Origin: Pelagerythrobacter sp041912895
Lineage (GTDB): Bacteria; Pseudomonadota; Alphaproteobacteria; Sphingomonadales; Sphingomonadaceae
Length of the DNA: 64,000 nucleotides
Assembly: GCF_041912895.1 (NCBI RefSeq)
Contig: NZ_JAYSGI010000005.1
Location: 124,001 to 188,000 of the forward strand
Direction of reading: 5' to 3'
Under the pieces are notes generated by a model. That model had not been told where the DNA came from, did no database searches, and saw only the letters and a program-made list of their open reading frames with translations. Below, piece after piece: positions 1 through 7,599 of this stretch. Numbering within the stretch: the stretch's first letter is position 1; the number at the start of each line of letters is the position of its first letter. The position numbers and the translations under genes were made by a program.

Positions 1-1
1 G

Positions 2-1573
2 GTGATCCGCACCGTGGGCGGGATCAGGCCTCGCCGTGACGACGCGCAACGCAGCCCCAACGTGCGTTTCGATATCCTGCCGGGGCCGCGCTACGCCTTC
101 GGAGCGATCGATCTCGCGCGGTTGAGCGAAGCGCGCGATTACGACAGTCTGCGCGCGGCGTTCGAGATCCAGCCGGGCGATCCGCTGTCGAGCGACGCGA
201 TCGTGCAGGAACAGTTCGATCTCGATCTGGCGCTGGGGGAAACCGGCTATCCCTTCGCCGAGATCGACGAACCCGAGCTGCTGATCGATCACGCGCGCGC
301 CGAGGGCGATCTGACGCTGCCGGTGCGGCCGAACGGCAAGTACGCTTTCGGCGAGATCGTCAGCTCCATGCCCGATTTCCTCTCGAGCGAGCATCTGCAG
401 ACGATCGCGCGGTTCGATCCGGGCGATGTTTACAAGCGCAGCCTCGAGCTCGACCTGCGCCGCGCGATCATCGCCACCGGGCTCGTTTCCTCGGTCACGA
501 TCACCCGGCGCAATGCCGCGCCGCCCACCGGGGAGGAACTGGGCGAGGTGGCGCTCGACGTCGACATGACCAAGGCCCGGCTGCGCACGATCGCCGGCGC
601 GATCGGCTACGGTTCGGAAGAGGGCTTCCGCGTCGAGGCGAGCTGGGAGCATCGCAACCTGTTCCCACCCGAAGGCGCGCTGCGCGTGCGCGCGATCGCC
701 GGGACGCAGGAACAGCTCGCCGGGATCACCTTCCGCCGCAACAATTTTGGCGGGCGCGACCGCGTGCTCAACCTCGATGCCTACGCCAGCACCATCGACA
801 GCCCGGCGTTCGACGCGCAGACCGCGGCTTTCGTCGCCACCTTCGAGCGCTCGTCCACCCTGCTGTTCCAGAAGCCGATCAGCTGGAGCATCGGCTTCGA
901 AGCCGTGGCGACGCGCGAGCGTCCGCCGGTGACCGACGATTCGCCGCCGCAGCCGCGCGAAACCTATTTCATCGGCGCGATCCCCGGCTACGTGCAGCTC
1001 GACACCACGAACGATCTGCTCGATCCGACCGAGGGTTTCCGGGTTTCCGCGCGACTTTCGCCCGAGGTTTCGCGCAACAACGGCCGGCAGAGCGTCTACC
1101 TGCGCAGCCAGTTCGATGCGAGTTACTACCAGCAGGTCAGCGAACAGGTCGTCGTGGCCGGGCGCGCACGGTTCGGCACAATCCCGGGCACCGCGATCGA
1201 CAACATCGCGCCCTCGCGGCGGTTCTACGGCGGCGGGGGCGGATCGGTGCGCGGCTACGGCTATCGCATGATCGGCCCACGCGACGAGAACGGCGATCCG
1301 ACCGGTGGCCGCTCGCTGGCCGAAGTCGCGCTGGAGGCGCGGATCAGGACCGGCTTCTTCGACGGCGCGCTCTCGGTCGTGCCGTTCATCGACGCGGGCA
1401 CGGTGAGCACGAGCACGACGCCGGATTTCGAGACCTTCCGGGTCGGCGCCGGCCTCGGCGTGCGTTACCAGACGGGCTTCGGCCCGATCCGCATCGACGT
1501 GGGCGCGCCGCTCAATCCCGGGCCGGACGACAGCCCGGTCGCGGTGTACGTCTCGCTCGGGCAGGCCTTCTGA
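2..1573 (+). CDS. tamA: TamA-type outer-membrane assembly protein (5' partial)
   Basis: This is the C-terminal part (about 523 residues in the window) of a BamA/TamA family beta-barrel protein. The frame is open to the left edge, so the true start, signal peptide and probably the first POTRA domain lie outside the window. About 190 residues of POTRA-like sequence are followed by a surface-antigen (D15/Omp85) barrel. The conserved barrel-lid motif is visible as GGGGSVRGYGYR near residue 415. The protein ends in Phe, as expected for a BAM substrate. Its stop codon overlaps the start of tamB by one base, so the two are co-transcribed. In the known TAM complex, TamA is the outer-membrane partner of the inner-membrane-anchored TamB and helps insert proteins or move lipids to the outer membrane. 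The family call is firm; TamA rather than BamA rests on the tamB neighbour. Confidence 0.93.
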   Translation: MIRTVGGIRPRRDDAQRSPNVRFDILPGPRYAFGAIDLARLSEARDYDSLRAAFEIQPGDPLSSDAIVQEQFDLDLALGETGYPFAEIDEPELLIDHARAEGDLTLPVRPNGKYAFGEIVSSMPDFLSSEHLQTIARFDPGDVYKRSLELDLRRAIIATGLVSSVTITRRNAAPPTGEELGEVALDVDMTKARLRTIAGAIGYGSEEGFRVEASWEHRNLFPPEGALRVRAIAGTQEQLAGITFRRNNFGGRDRVLNLDAYASTIDSPAFDAQTAAFVATFERSSTLLFQKPISWSIGFEAVATRERPPVTDDSPPQPRETYFIGAIPGYVQLDTTNDLLDPTEGFRVSARLSPEVSRNNGRQSVYLRSQFDASYYQQVSEQVVVAGRARFGTIPGTAIDNIAPSRRFYGGGGGSVRGYGYRMIGPRDENGDPTGGRSLAEVALEARIRTGFFDGALSVVPFIDAGTVSTSTTPDFETFRVGAGLGVRYQTGFGPIRIDVGAPLNPGPDDSPVAVYVSLGQAF

Positions 1574-4500
1574 TGGCGGACGGCGAGGTGATCGTGCACC
1601 CGGGCGAAGGTGACAGCGGGGGCGAACCGGCACCGCGCCGCCGCTCGCGGCTCGGGCGTGCGGGGCGCTGGCTGATCGGCGGGATCGTCGGGCTGGTGGC
1701 GGTCGTCCTGATCGCGCTCGCCGTGCTCAACAGCCCGATCGGGCAGCGCTTCATCGCCGACCAGATCGCCAAGGCCGCGCCCGCTTCCGGCCTGCGCATC
1801 GCGATCGGGCGGATCGAAGGCGACATCTACGGGCAGGCGACGCTGCACGATATCGTGCTGTCCGACCCGCAGGGGGCGTTCCTGACCGTGCCGGTCGCCG
1901 AGCTCGACTGGCGCCCGCTCAACTGGCTGTGGAGCGGCCTCGACGTGCGCAATCTCGTTGCCCGACGCGGGACGCTGCTGCGCACCCCCGAACTGCTGCC
2001 CGGCGATCCCGACGCGCCGATCCTGCCCGATTTCGACATTCGCGTGGACCGCTTCCAGCTCGACAACTTCCGCGTCGCGCGCGGCGTGGTCGACGATCGC
2101 GCGCATCGCGTCGATCTCGCGGCCAGGGCCGACATCCGCGACGGACGGGTGTTCCTGAATGCCGACGGCACGCTCGGCGCGCGCGACCGGTTGCACCTGC
2201 TGGTCGACGCCGAGCCCGACGGCGACCGCTTCGATATCGATCTCGACTACCTCGCCCCCACCGAAGGCGTGATCGCCGGGCTGGTCGGGGCCGACGCCGG
2301 ATACCGCGCGCTGATCAAGGGCCAAGGCACCTGGAGCGACTGGCGCGGGGCGCTGCTCGTCCAGCGCGAAGGCGAACGCTTCGCCGCCTTCCGCCTGACC
2401 AACCGCGCGGGCCGCTACGGCGTGGTCGGCCAGGCTGCTCCCGCCCCCGCGCTCTCGGGGCAACTGGCCGAGACGTTCGCCGGGCCGATCTCGCTTGCCG
2501 CATTCGGCACGCTGGAGAACAGCGTGCTCGCCGGCGAACTGGCCCTGCGCTCCGACGCGATGGCGGCGGATGCCGATGGCGCGGTCGATCTCGCGGGCAA
2601 CGTGTTCGACGATCTCGACCTCGACCTGCGGGTGGCGCGGTTCGGCTTCGGGCCGGACATCCGCATCGAAGGCGCGCGCATGCTCGCCTCGCTCGACGGC
2701 GCTTTCCGCGATCTCACCATCGGCCACCGGCTGGTCATGGACCGCTTCGCCAGCGGCTCGACCGAAGTGCGTGGGCTGGTCCAGGAGGGAACCGCGACTT
2801 ACGATGGCTCGCGCTGGACGCTGCCGCTCGACACGCGCGTGCAACAGGTCGTGGCGGGCAACGACCTGCTCGATCCGCGGCTGGTGCGTGGGCGGCTGGC
2901 GGGCGAGGTGACCTACACCGGCACGCGCGTTGCGGCGGACGATCTGCGGCTCGTCTTTCCCGATGCCAGCGCGCGCTTCTCGCTGCGCGGCGAGACGCGC
3001 ACCGGCGCTTATGCGCTCGCCGGGCCGATCACCATGCGCGGCCTGCAGCTCGAGAACATCGGCACCGTCAACGGCAACGCCAAGATCCTGTTCAAGATCG
3101 CGAACGGCGTGCCGTGGTCGCTGCGCGCCAACTTCGCCGGGCGCATCCCGGAAGTCACCAACGCCACGCTGGCCAATGTTGCCGGCCCTTCGATCGCGTT
3201 CCGTGGCGGGATCGGGCTGGGCGGGGCGAACCCGATCGTGTTCCGCGAGGTCGTGCTCGATTCGCAGAAGCTCGAACTGCGGCTCGACGGGCAGGTGCGC
3301 GGCGGGGAGACGAGCATCGCCGGGCGCGGCTCGCACACCGAATACGGTCCGTTCACGGTCGAGGCTGCGCTGGACGGCGAAGGGCCGCGCGCGGAACTGG
3401 TCTTCGCCAGCCCGCTGCCCGCCGCCGGGCTGGAGGACGTGCGCGTCGCGATCGCGCCGATCGAGGACGGGTTCCGCATCGATACCGAGGGCGGCTCGAT
3501 GCTCGGCCCGTTCGATGGCGTGCTCGATCTCTACCTGCCCGCCGACGGGCCGGCCCGGATCGCGGTCGAGCGGCTCGACGTGTGGGAGACGAGCGTGCGC
3601 GGCGACCTGCTGCTCGGCGACGGCGGGGTGACGGGCGATCTCGCGCTGGCCGGGGGCGGGCTCGACGGCACGATCGCATTTTCGCCACGCGGCGGCGGGC
3701 AGGCGTTCGACGTGAATCTCGATGCCGATGACGCGCGGTTCGGCGGCGAGACGCGGATCGCGATCGGCCGCGCGCGGATCGAAGCCAGCGGTCTGCTGGC
3801 CGAGGGCAACACCACGATCGAAGGCAGCGTGTCGGCGCAGGGCGTGCAATACGGCACGCTGTTCCTCGGCCGCCTCGCCGCCAACGCGCAACTGCGCAAC
3901 GGCGAGGGCGAAGTGTCCGCCGAGCTCTCCGGGCGCCGGGGCAGCCGCTTCAACATGCAACTCGCCGCGCAGGTCGCGCCGCAACGGATCGCGGTCGCCG
4001 CACGGGGCGATTTCGCGGGCCGGCGCATCCGCATGCCGCGCCGCGCAGTGCTGCTGGCTCAGGACGGCGGTGGCTGGGCGCTCCAGCCCACCCAGCTCAG
4101 CTACGGCCGCGGCATTCTCGTCGCGCAAGGGCGCTTTGGCGGCGACGGGCCGACCTCGGCGCAGATCCAGCTTGCAAGGATGCCGCTGTCGCTGGTCGAC
4201 GTCGCGGTGTCCGACATGGGGCTGGGCGGCACGATTTCCGGCGTGGTCGACTTCAGCACCGGCGGCAGCGGCCTGCCCACCGGCAATGTCCGGGTGCAGG
4301 TCGACGGGCTGACCCGTTCGGGCCTGGTGCTGTCCTCGTCCCCCGTCGATCTCTCGCTGGTCGCGCGGCTGAGCGAGGACCGGCTGGAAACGCGCGCGGT
4401 GATCGATCAGGGCGCGGCGCGGCGTGGGCGGCTGCAGGGCCGCATCTCGGGCCTGCCGCAGACGGGCGCGCTGTCCGACCGGCTGCGCGCGGGCAGCCTC

Positions 4501-5781
4501 GCCGCGCAGCTGCGCTATTCGGGGCCGGCAGATGCGCTGTGGCGGCTTGCCGGGATCGACACCTTCGATCTCACGGGTCCGATGCGACTGTCCGCCAACG
4601 TCACCGGCACGCTCGCCGAGCCGCAAGTGCGCGGGTCGATGGCGAGCGACGACCTGAGGGTGCAGAGCGGGCTTTCGGGCACCGATATCGCCGGGGTCTC
4701 GGTGCGCGGCGACTTCTCGGGCTCGCGCCTGCGGCTGACGCGGTTCAGCGGCACGACGCCGAATGGCGGTACGGTGACGGGCAGCGGCATGGTGACGCTG
4801 CGCGATCTCGGCCAGCGGGGGCCGCAGATCGATATCCGCGCCGCGGCCAGCAACGCGCGGCTGCTCAATGCCAACGGCCTGTCGGCGACAGTCACCGGGC
4901 CGCTGCGGATCGTCTCCAACGGCGTTGGCGGCACGATCGCCGGGCGGCTGCTGGTCAACCGCGCGAGTTGGACGCTCGGCTCCGCCGCCGCCGCGCAGGA
5001 CCTGCCGCGGATCAACACGCGCGAAATCAACGCGCCGGCCGATATCGCCCCGGCCGCCGCCGCCAGCGCGCCGTGGCGCTACCTGATCGACGCCCGCGCG
5101 CCGAGCCGGATCGACGTCGACGGCATGGGCCTCGACAGCGAATGGCGCGCCAACGTTCGCGTGCGCGGGACGACCGCCGATCCCCGCGTGGGCGGATCGG
5201 CGCAGGTCGTACGCGGCGACTACACCTTCGCGGGCACGACCTTCGAACTCACCCGCGGACAGATCGAGTTCGACGAAAGCGGCCCGATCGATCCGCGGCT
5301 CGACATTCGCGCCGAGACCGAGCGCGACGGGCTGAGCGTCATCGTGCTGGTCCAGGGCAATGCGATGCAGCCCGAGATCACCTTCAACTCCTCGCCCGCG
5401 CTGCCCGAGGAGGAAATCCTCGCTCGGCTGCTGTTCGGCGGCTCGATCACCGGGCTTTCGGCGACCGACGCGCTGCAACTGGGCGCCGCGGTCGCGAGCC
5501 TGCGCGGCGGGGGCGGGATGGACCCGATCAACCAGCTTCGCACCGCGATCGGCCTCGACCGCCTGCGCCTCGTCGGGCCCGACCCGGCGCTCGACCGCGG
5601 CACCGCGGTGGCCGTGGGCAAGAACTTCGGCCGCCGGTTCTATGCCGAGATCATCACCGATGGGCAGGGCTACAGCGCGACCGAGGTCGAGTTCCGCGTC
5701 ACGTCGTGGCTCTCGCTGCTGGCCAGTGTCTCGACCATCGGCCGCGAAAGCGTGCGGGCAGAGGTGAGCCGCGACTACTGA
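1573..5781 (+). CDS. tamB: TamB translocation/assembly module protein
   Basis: A 1402-residue protein with an N-terminal inner-membrane anchor (about residues 33-52, after an Arg-rich cytoplasmic stretch). A very long repetitive beta-rich periplasmic region follows, ending in the conserved DUF490/TamB domain (last 350 residues or so, with motifs such as ILARLLFGGSITGLSATDAL and RRFYAEIITDGQGYSATEVE). TamB spans the periplasm as a beta-helix and partners TamA; recent work on the family also links it to phospholipid transport to the outer membrane. The length is typical for alphaproteobacteria. The ATG overlaps the tamA stop (TGATG), so translation is probably coupled. Its 3' end overlaps the convergent lysozyme gene by 7 bases. 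Confidence 0.95.
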   Translation: MADGEVIVHPGEGDSGGEPAPRRRSRLGRAGRWLIGGIVGLVAVVLIALAVLNSPIGQRFIADQIAKAAPASGLRIAIGRIEGDIYGQATLHDIVLSDPQGAFLTVPVAELDWRPLNWLWSGLDVRNLVARRGTLLRTPELLPGDPDAPILPDFDIRVDRFQLDNFRVARGVVDDRAHRVDLAARADIRDGRVFLNADGTLGARDRLHLLVDAEPDGDRFDIDLDYLAPTEGVIAGLVGADAGYRALIKGQGTWSDWRGALLVQREGERFAAFRLTNRAGRYGVVGQAAPAPALSGQLAETFAGPISLAAFGTLENSVLAGELALRSDAMAADADGAVDLAGNVFDDLDLDLRVARFGFGPDIRIEGARMLASLDGAFRDLTIGHRLVMDRFASGSTEVRGLVQEGTATYDGSRWTLPLDTRVQQVVAGNDLLDPRLVRGRLAGEVTYTGTRVAADDLRLVFPDASARFSLRGETRTGAYALAGPITMRGLQLENIGTVNGNAKILFKIANGVPWSLRANFAGRIPEVTNATLANVAGPSIAFRGGIGLGGANPIVFREVVLDSQKLELRLDGQVRGGETSIAGRGSHTEYGPFTVEAALDGEGPRAELVFASPLPAAGLEDVRVAIAPIEDGFRIDTEGGSMLGPFDGVLDLYLPADGPARIAVERLDVWETSVRGDLLLGDGGVTGDLALAGGGLDGTIAFSPRGGGQAFDVNLDADDARFGGETRIAIGRARIEASGLLAEGNTTIEGSVSAQGVQYGTLFLGRLAANAQLRNGEGEVSAELSGRRGSRFNMQLAAQVAPQRIAVAARGDFAGRRIRMPRRAVLLAQDGGGWALQPTQLSYGRGILVAQGRFGGDGPTSAQIQLARMPLSLVDVAVSDMGLGGTISGVVDFSTGGSGLPTGNVRVQVDGLTRSGLVLSSSPVDLSLVARLSEDRLETRAVIDQGAARRGRLQGRISGLPQTGALSDRLRAGSLAAQLRYSGPADALWRLAGIDTFDLTGPMRLSANVTGTLAEPQVRGSMASDDLRVQSGLSGTDIAGVSVRGDFSGSRLRLTRFSGTTPNGGTVTGSGMVTLRDLGQRGPQIDIRAAASNARLLNANGLSATVTGPLRIVSNGVGGTIAGRLLVNRASWTLGSAAAAQDLPRINTREINAPADIAPAAAASAPWRYLIDARAPSRIDVDGMGLDSEWRANVRVRGTTADPRVGGSAQVVRGDYTFAGTTFELTRGQIEFDESGPIDPRLDIRAETERDGLSVIVLVQGNAMQPEITFNSSPALPEEEILARLLFGGSITGLSATDALQLGAAVASLRGGGGMDPINQLRTAIGLDRLRLVGPDPALDRGTAVAVGKNFGRRFYAEIITDGQGYSATEVEFRVTSWLSLLASVSTIGRESVRAEVSRDY

Positions 5782-6428
5782 TCGGGCGCGCCGTACAGGT
5801 AGAGTTGCGCCTCCGCCGCGCGCCGCCGCGTAAGCCCGCGCATCACCCGCCCGCCTGCGCGGTTCCAGCGCGCGAACTCCGCCGCTGCTGCGTTGTAGTC
5901 GCCCGCAACGTGCCGCCGGGTCAGCGTGGCGCGCGCGATCGCGCCGGTGTTGTAGTGGAAGCTGACCAGCGCATCGAACTGCCTCCGGGTGGTCGGCGCA
6001 TCGCCAAGCGCGGCCGCCACGTCCGCCGCATAGCGTTCCAGATCGCGCGCCAGCCGGGCATCGCATTCGGCCTGCGTCCACACGGTGCCGGGGCCGATGC
6101 CCGGCCCGGTCGCGCCCCAACCGATGGTCCATGGCGCACCGCCGGTGCCGGGGTCGGCATAGGCCTCGACCAGCCCGTCTCCCCGCTGCCGTTCACAACC
6201 TTCGAAGCTCTTGATGATCGCGATGCCCTCGGGGCCGATCGTATGCCCGCCGGCGAGACATGGACCACATGTTACACTGTCCTGGGAGAAAAAATCCGTC
6301 CTCGTATTAGGCTCGCCGGAAGACCCGATGGCCCGGTCGATGGCGGCGTCGAGGCTGTCGACCTCGGCTTGCCGGAACCCCCGCCCGAGCATCCGCCGGA
6401 CCGCGTCGAAAATCGTCTTGCGCTGCAT
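5775..6428 (-). CDS. GH24 phage-type lysozyme (endolysin-like)
   Basis: A 217-residue lysozyme that cleaves the MurNAc-GlcNAc bond of peptidoglycan. From the chosen ATG the T4-type catalytic triad can be placed at Glu76 (in KSFEGCE), Asp92 (in YADPGTGG) and Thr101 (in WTIGWG). The lysozyme core runs from about residue 62 to the end. The first 60 residues are an amphipathic, charged segment with a CGPC pair and no clear signal peptide. I chose this start because GAGGTG lies 7 bases upstream; an in-frame ATG 90 bases earlier would add an unlikely Arg-rich tail. The spacing between the catalytic Glu and Asp is longer than in T4. No holin, spanin or other phage gene is nearby, so this looks like a domesticated endolysin. 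It is divergent from the XRE regulator gene and shares its upstream region. Confidence 0.85.
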   Translation of the reverse strand: MQRKTIFDAVRRMLGRGFRQAEVDSLDAAIDRAIGSSGEPNTRTDFFSQDSVTCGPCLAGGHTIGPEGIAIIKSFEGCERQRGDGLVEAYADPGTGGAPWTIGWGATGPGIGPGTVWTQAECDARLARDLERYAADVAAALGDAPTTRRQFDALVSFHYNTGAIARATLTRRHVAGDYNAAAAEFARWNRAGGRVMRGLTRRRAAEAQLYLYGAPDQ

Positions 6429-6537
6429 GGTGTCACCTCGTCGAAATGGGAATCGAGGTGAACCAAGTAGGCGGTACCGTGCCGTGTAGGAAAATGGTTT
6501 TTCGGGAGCGCGCCGCACAGCAGGCGGACCAAAGGCT

Positions 6538-6588
6538 GTAAAGAACTCTTGACTGACAAAAACTCTTTACAGTAAAGAGCTCTTTACA
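6538..6588 (+). promoter_or_regulatory. Palindromic operator array and promoter of the XRE gene
   Basis: Two 16-bp palindromes lie 34 bp apart (start to start). The first, 6538-6553 (GTAAAGAACTCTTGAC), is imperfect. The second, 6572-6587 (GTAAAGAGCTCTTTAC), is perfect. A further CTCTTTAC copy at 6563-6570 forms a second perfect inverted repeat with 6572-6579 across a single A. A -35-like TTGACT at 6549-6554 falls in the first palindrome, and the region 17-18 bp further on falls in the second. The array ends 18 bases before the GTG of the regulator. Autoregulation is inferred. Confidence 0.6.
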
Positions 6589-6605
6589 CGGCGTAGGAGC
6601 TTTCG

Positions 6606-6812
6606 GTGCGCAATCTGGTCAGGGACCATCGCGAGCGGCACGGCTGGAGCCAGGGCGAGCTTGCCCGGCGGCTCGGCGTGTCGCGGCAGACGGTCAATGC
6701 GATCGAGACCGACAAGTACGACCCCTCGCTGCCGCTGGCGCTGCGCATGGCGAAGCTGTTCGCCGTGGCCGTGCCCGACCTGTTCATCGACGACTGGGAG
6801 CCCGAGCAATGA
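6606..6812 (+). CDS. Small XRE-family helix-turn-helix regulator
   Basis: A 68-residue protein consisting almost entirely of a Cro/C1-type HTH domain (residues 4-55), with SQGELARRLGVSRQTVNAIE giving the scaffold and recognition helices. It has no effector domain. It begins with GTG; AGGAG at 6595-6599 supports this start. Its TGA overlaps the ATG of the next gene by 4 bases, so the two form a translationally coupled pair. Proteins of this size (YozG/HigA-like) are often encoded beside a small membrane protein. It very likely binds the palindromic array directly upstream and represses its own operon. Whether it also controls the divergent lysozyme is unknown. Confidence 0.88.
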   Translation: MRNLVRDHRERHGWSQGELARRLGVSRQTVNAIETDKYDPSLPLALRMAKLFAVAVPDLFIDDWEPEQ

Positions 6813-7471
6813 CCCCCGCACACTCTTCCCCGCCCGAAAAGCCGCTGTTGAAAAGGCTGGCGCTGCCCGTGATCGCGGGTGGGTTGTCGGGCTTCGCCGC
6901 AACGCTGCTATTCCTGAACCTCACCGATGCCGGCGGCGGGGCGGGGCTGGAGCCGTCGCGCGAGATCGCAGGGCTGGTGGGTATTCTCTATGCGATCGTC
7001 GCCCTCGCCATCGCGGTCGGGATCGCCAGCCCTTCGTTCGGCGCGCGGTTCCTCAATGTCGAGGATGCCGACGAATTGCGCGAACAGCGCCGCTCGCTCG
7101 GCTACAGCATGGTCGGCATGGCGTTGCTCGGCGGGGCGCTGTTCCTGCTCGCGTTCGTGGAGCCGGGCGGGCCGATCGGCGGAACCGTCGGCGCGGCGGG
7201 TGCGATCGGGCTGGTGATCGCGGCGGTCGTGCTCACCCGGCTGCAGGCGCGCCATGTCGACGAATTCCAGCGCGCGCTCTCGCGCGAGGCTTCGGCCAGC
7301 GCGCTCTACCTGCTGTTCGTGTTCGGCGGCGGCTGGGCGCTGCTCGCGCATTGCGGGCTGGCGGCGGCGCCCGCCCCGCTCGACTGGCTGACGATGTTCG
7401 CCGCCGCGCTGGTGGTCGGCTGCGTGTGGCAGGCGGCGCGGCGGGGCCTGCTGACGCGCGGGCCGCGATAA
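6809..7471 (+). CDS. Six-helix membrane protein of unknown function
   Basis: A 220-residue integral membrane protein. Hydrophobic segments fall near residues 21-41, 57-77, 97-118, 124-146, 160-180 and 188-208, consistent with six transmembrane helices. A charged cytoplasmic stretch (VEDADELREQRRS, about residues 85-97) lies between helices 2 and 3. I do not recognise a catalytic or transport motif. The start overlaps the XRE gene by ATGA, so the regulator and this protein are made together. A regulator plus small membrane protein pair suggests envelope-linked control, but no function can be assigned. Confidence 0.82.
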   Translation: MTPAHSSPPEKPLLKRLALPVIAGGLSGFAATLLFLNLTDAGGGAGLEPSREIAGLVGILYAIVALAIAVGIASPSFGARFLNVEDADELREQRRSLGYSMVGMALLGGALFLLAFVEPGGPIGGTVGAAGAIGLVIAAVVLTRLQARHVDEFQRALSREASASALYLLFVFGGGWALLAHCGLAAAPAPLDWLTMFAAALVVGCVWQAARRGLLTRGPR

Positions 7472-7475
7472 CCGC

Positions 7476-7515
7476 CAAAAGAACAGGGGCGCCCGGATCG
7501 CTCCGGACGCCCCCC
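7476..7515 (-). terminator. Rho-independent terminator downstream of glnA
   Basis: A GC-rich hairpin with arms GGGGCG-C-CCGGA (7486-7497) and TCCGG-A-CGCCCC (7502-7513) is followed on the minus strand by a T-rich stretch (TTCTTTTGG, complement of about 7474-7482). It can end transcription of glnA. The same hairpin may slow convergent transcription from the membrane-protein gene, but there is no T tract on that strand. Confidence 0.65.
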
Positions 7516-7531
7516 TCGGTGAACGCGTTAC

Positions 7532-7593
7532 GCGCTCAAGCAGCGCAGCGTTAGCGCGGCAAATTCCGCGCTCAAACAGCGCAGCGTTAGCGC
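7532..7593. repeat. Two tandem copies of a 26-bp intergenic repeat
   Basis: The 26-bp unit GCGCTCAAGCAGCGCAGCG followed by TTAGCGC occurs at 7532-7557 and again at 7568-7593 with one change (CAAG to CAAA). The period is 36 bp. The unit has partly palindromic ends (GCGCT and AGCGC). It sits between the glnA stop and its terminator. Related copies lie downstream of fumC and of the tRNA-Thr gene. Confidence 0.7.
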
Positions 7594-7599
7594 AGAAAA

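Noticed and set aside
1465..6132. A 1555-codon open frame on the minus strand across tamB
   Set aside because: It is antisense to a well-supported TamB, has Arg/His/Asp-rich composition typical of GC-rich shadow frames, and shows no domain or ribosome site.
5775..7471. A prophage or phage-remnant island around the lysozyme
   Set aside because: Flanking genes are housekeeping or unknown membrane proteins; there is no integrase, capsid, holin or attachment site.
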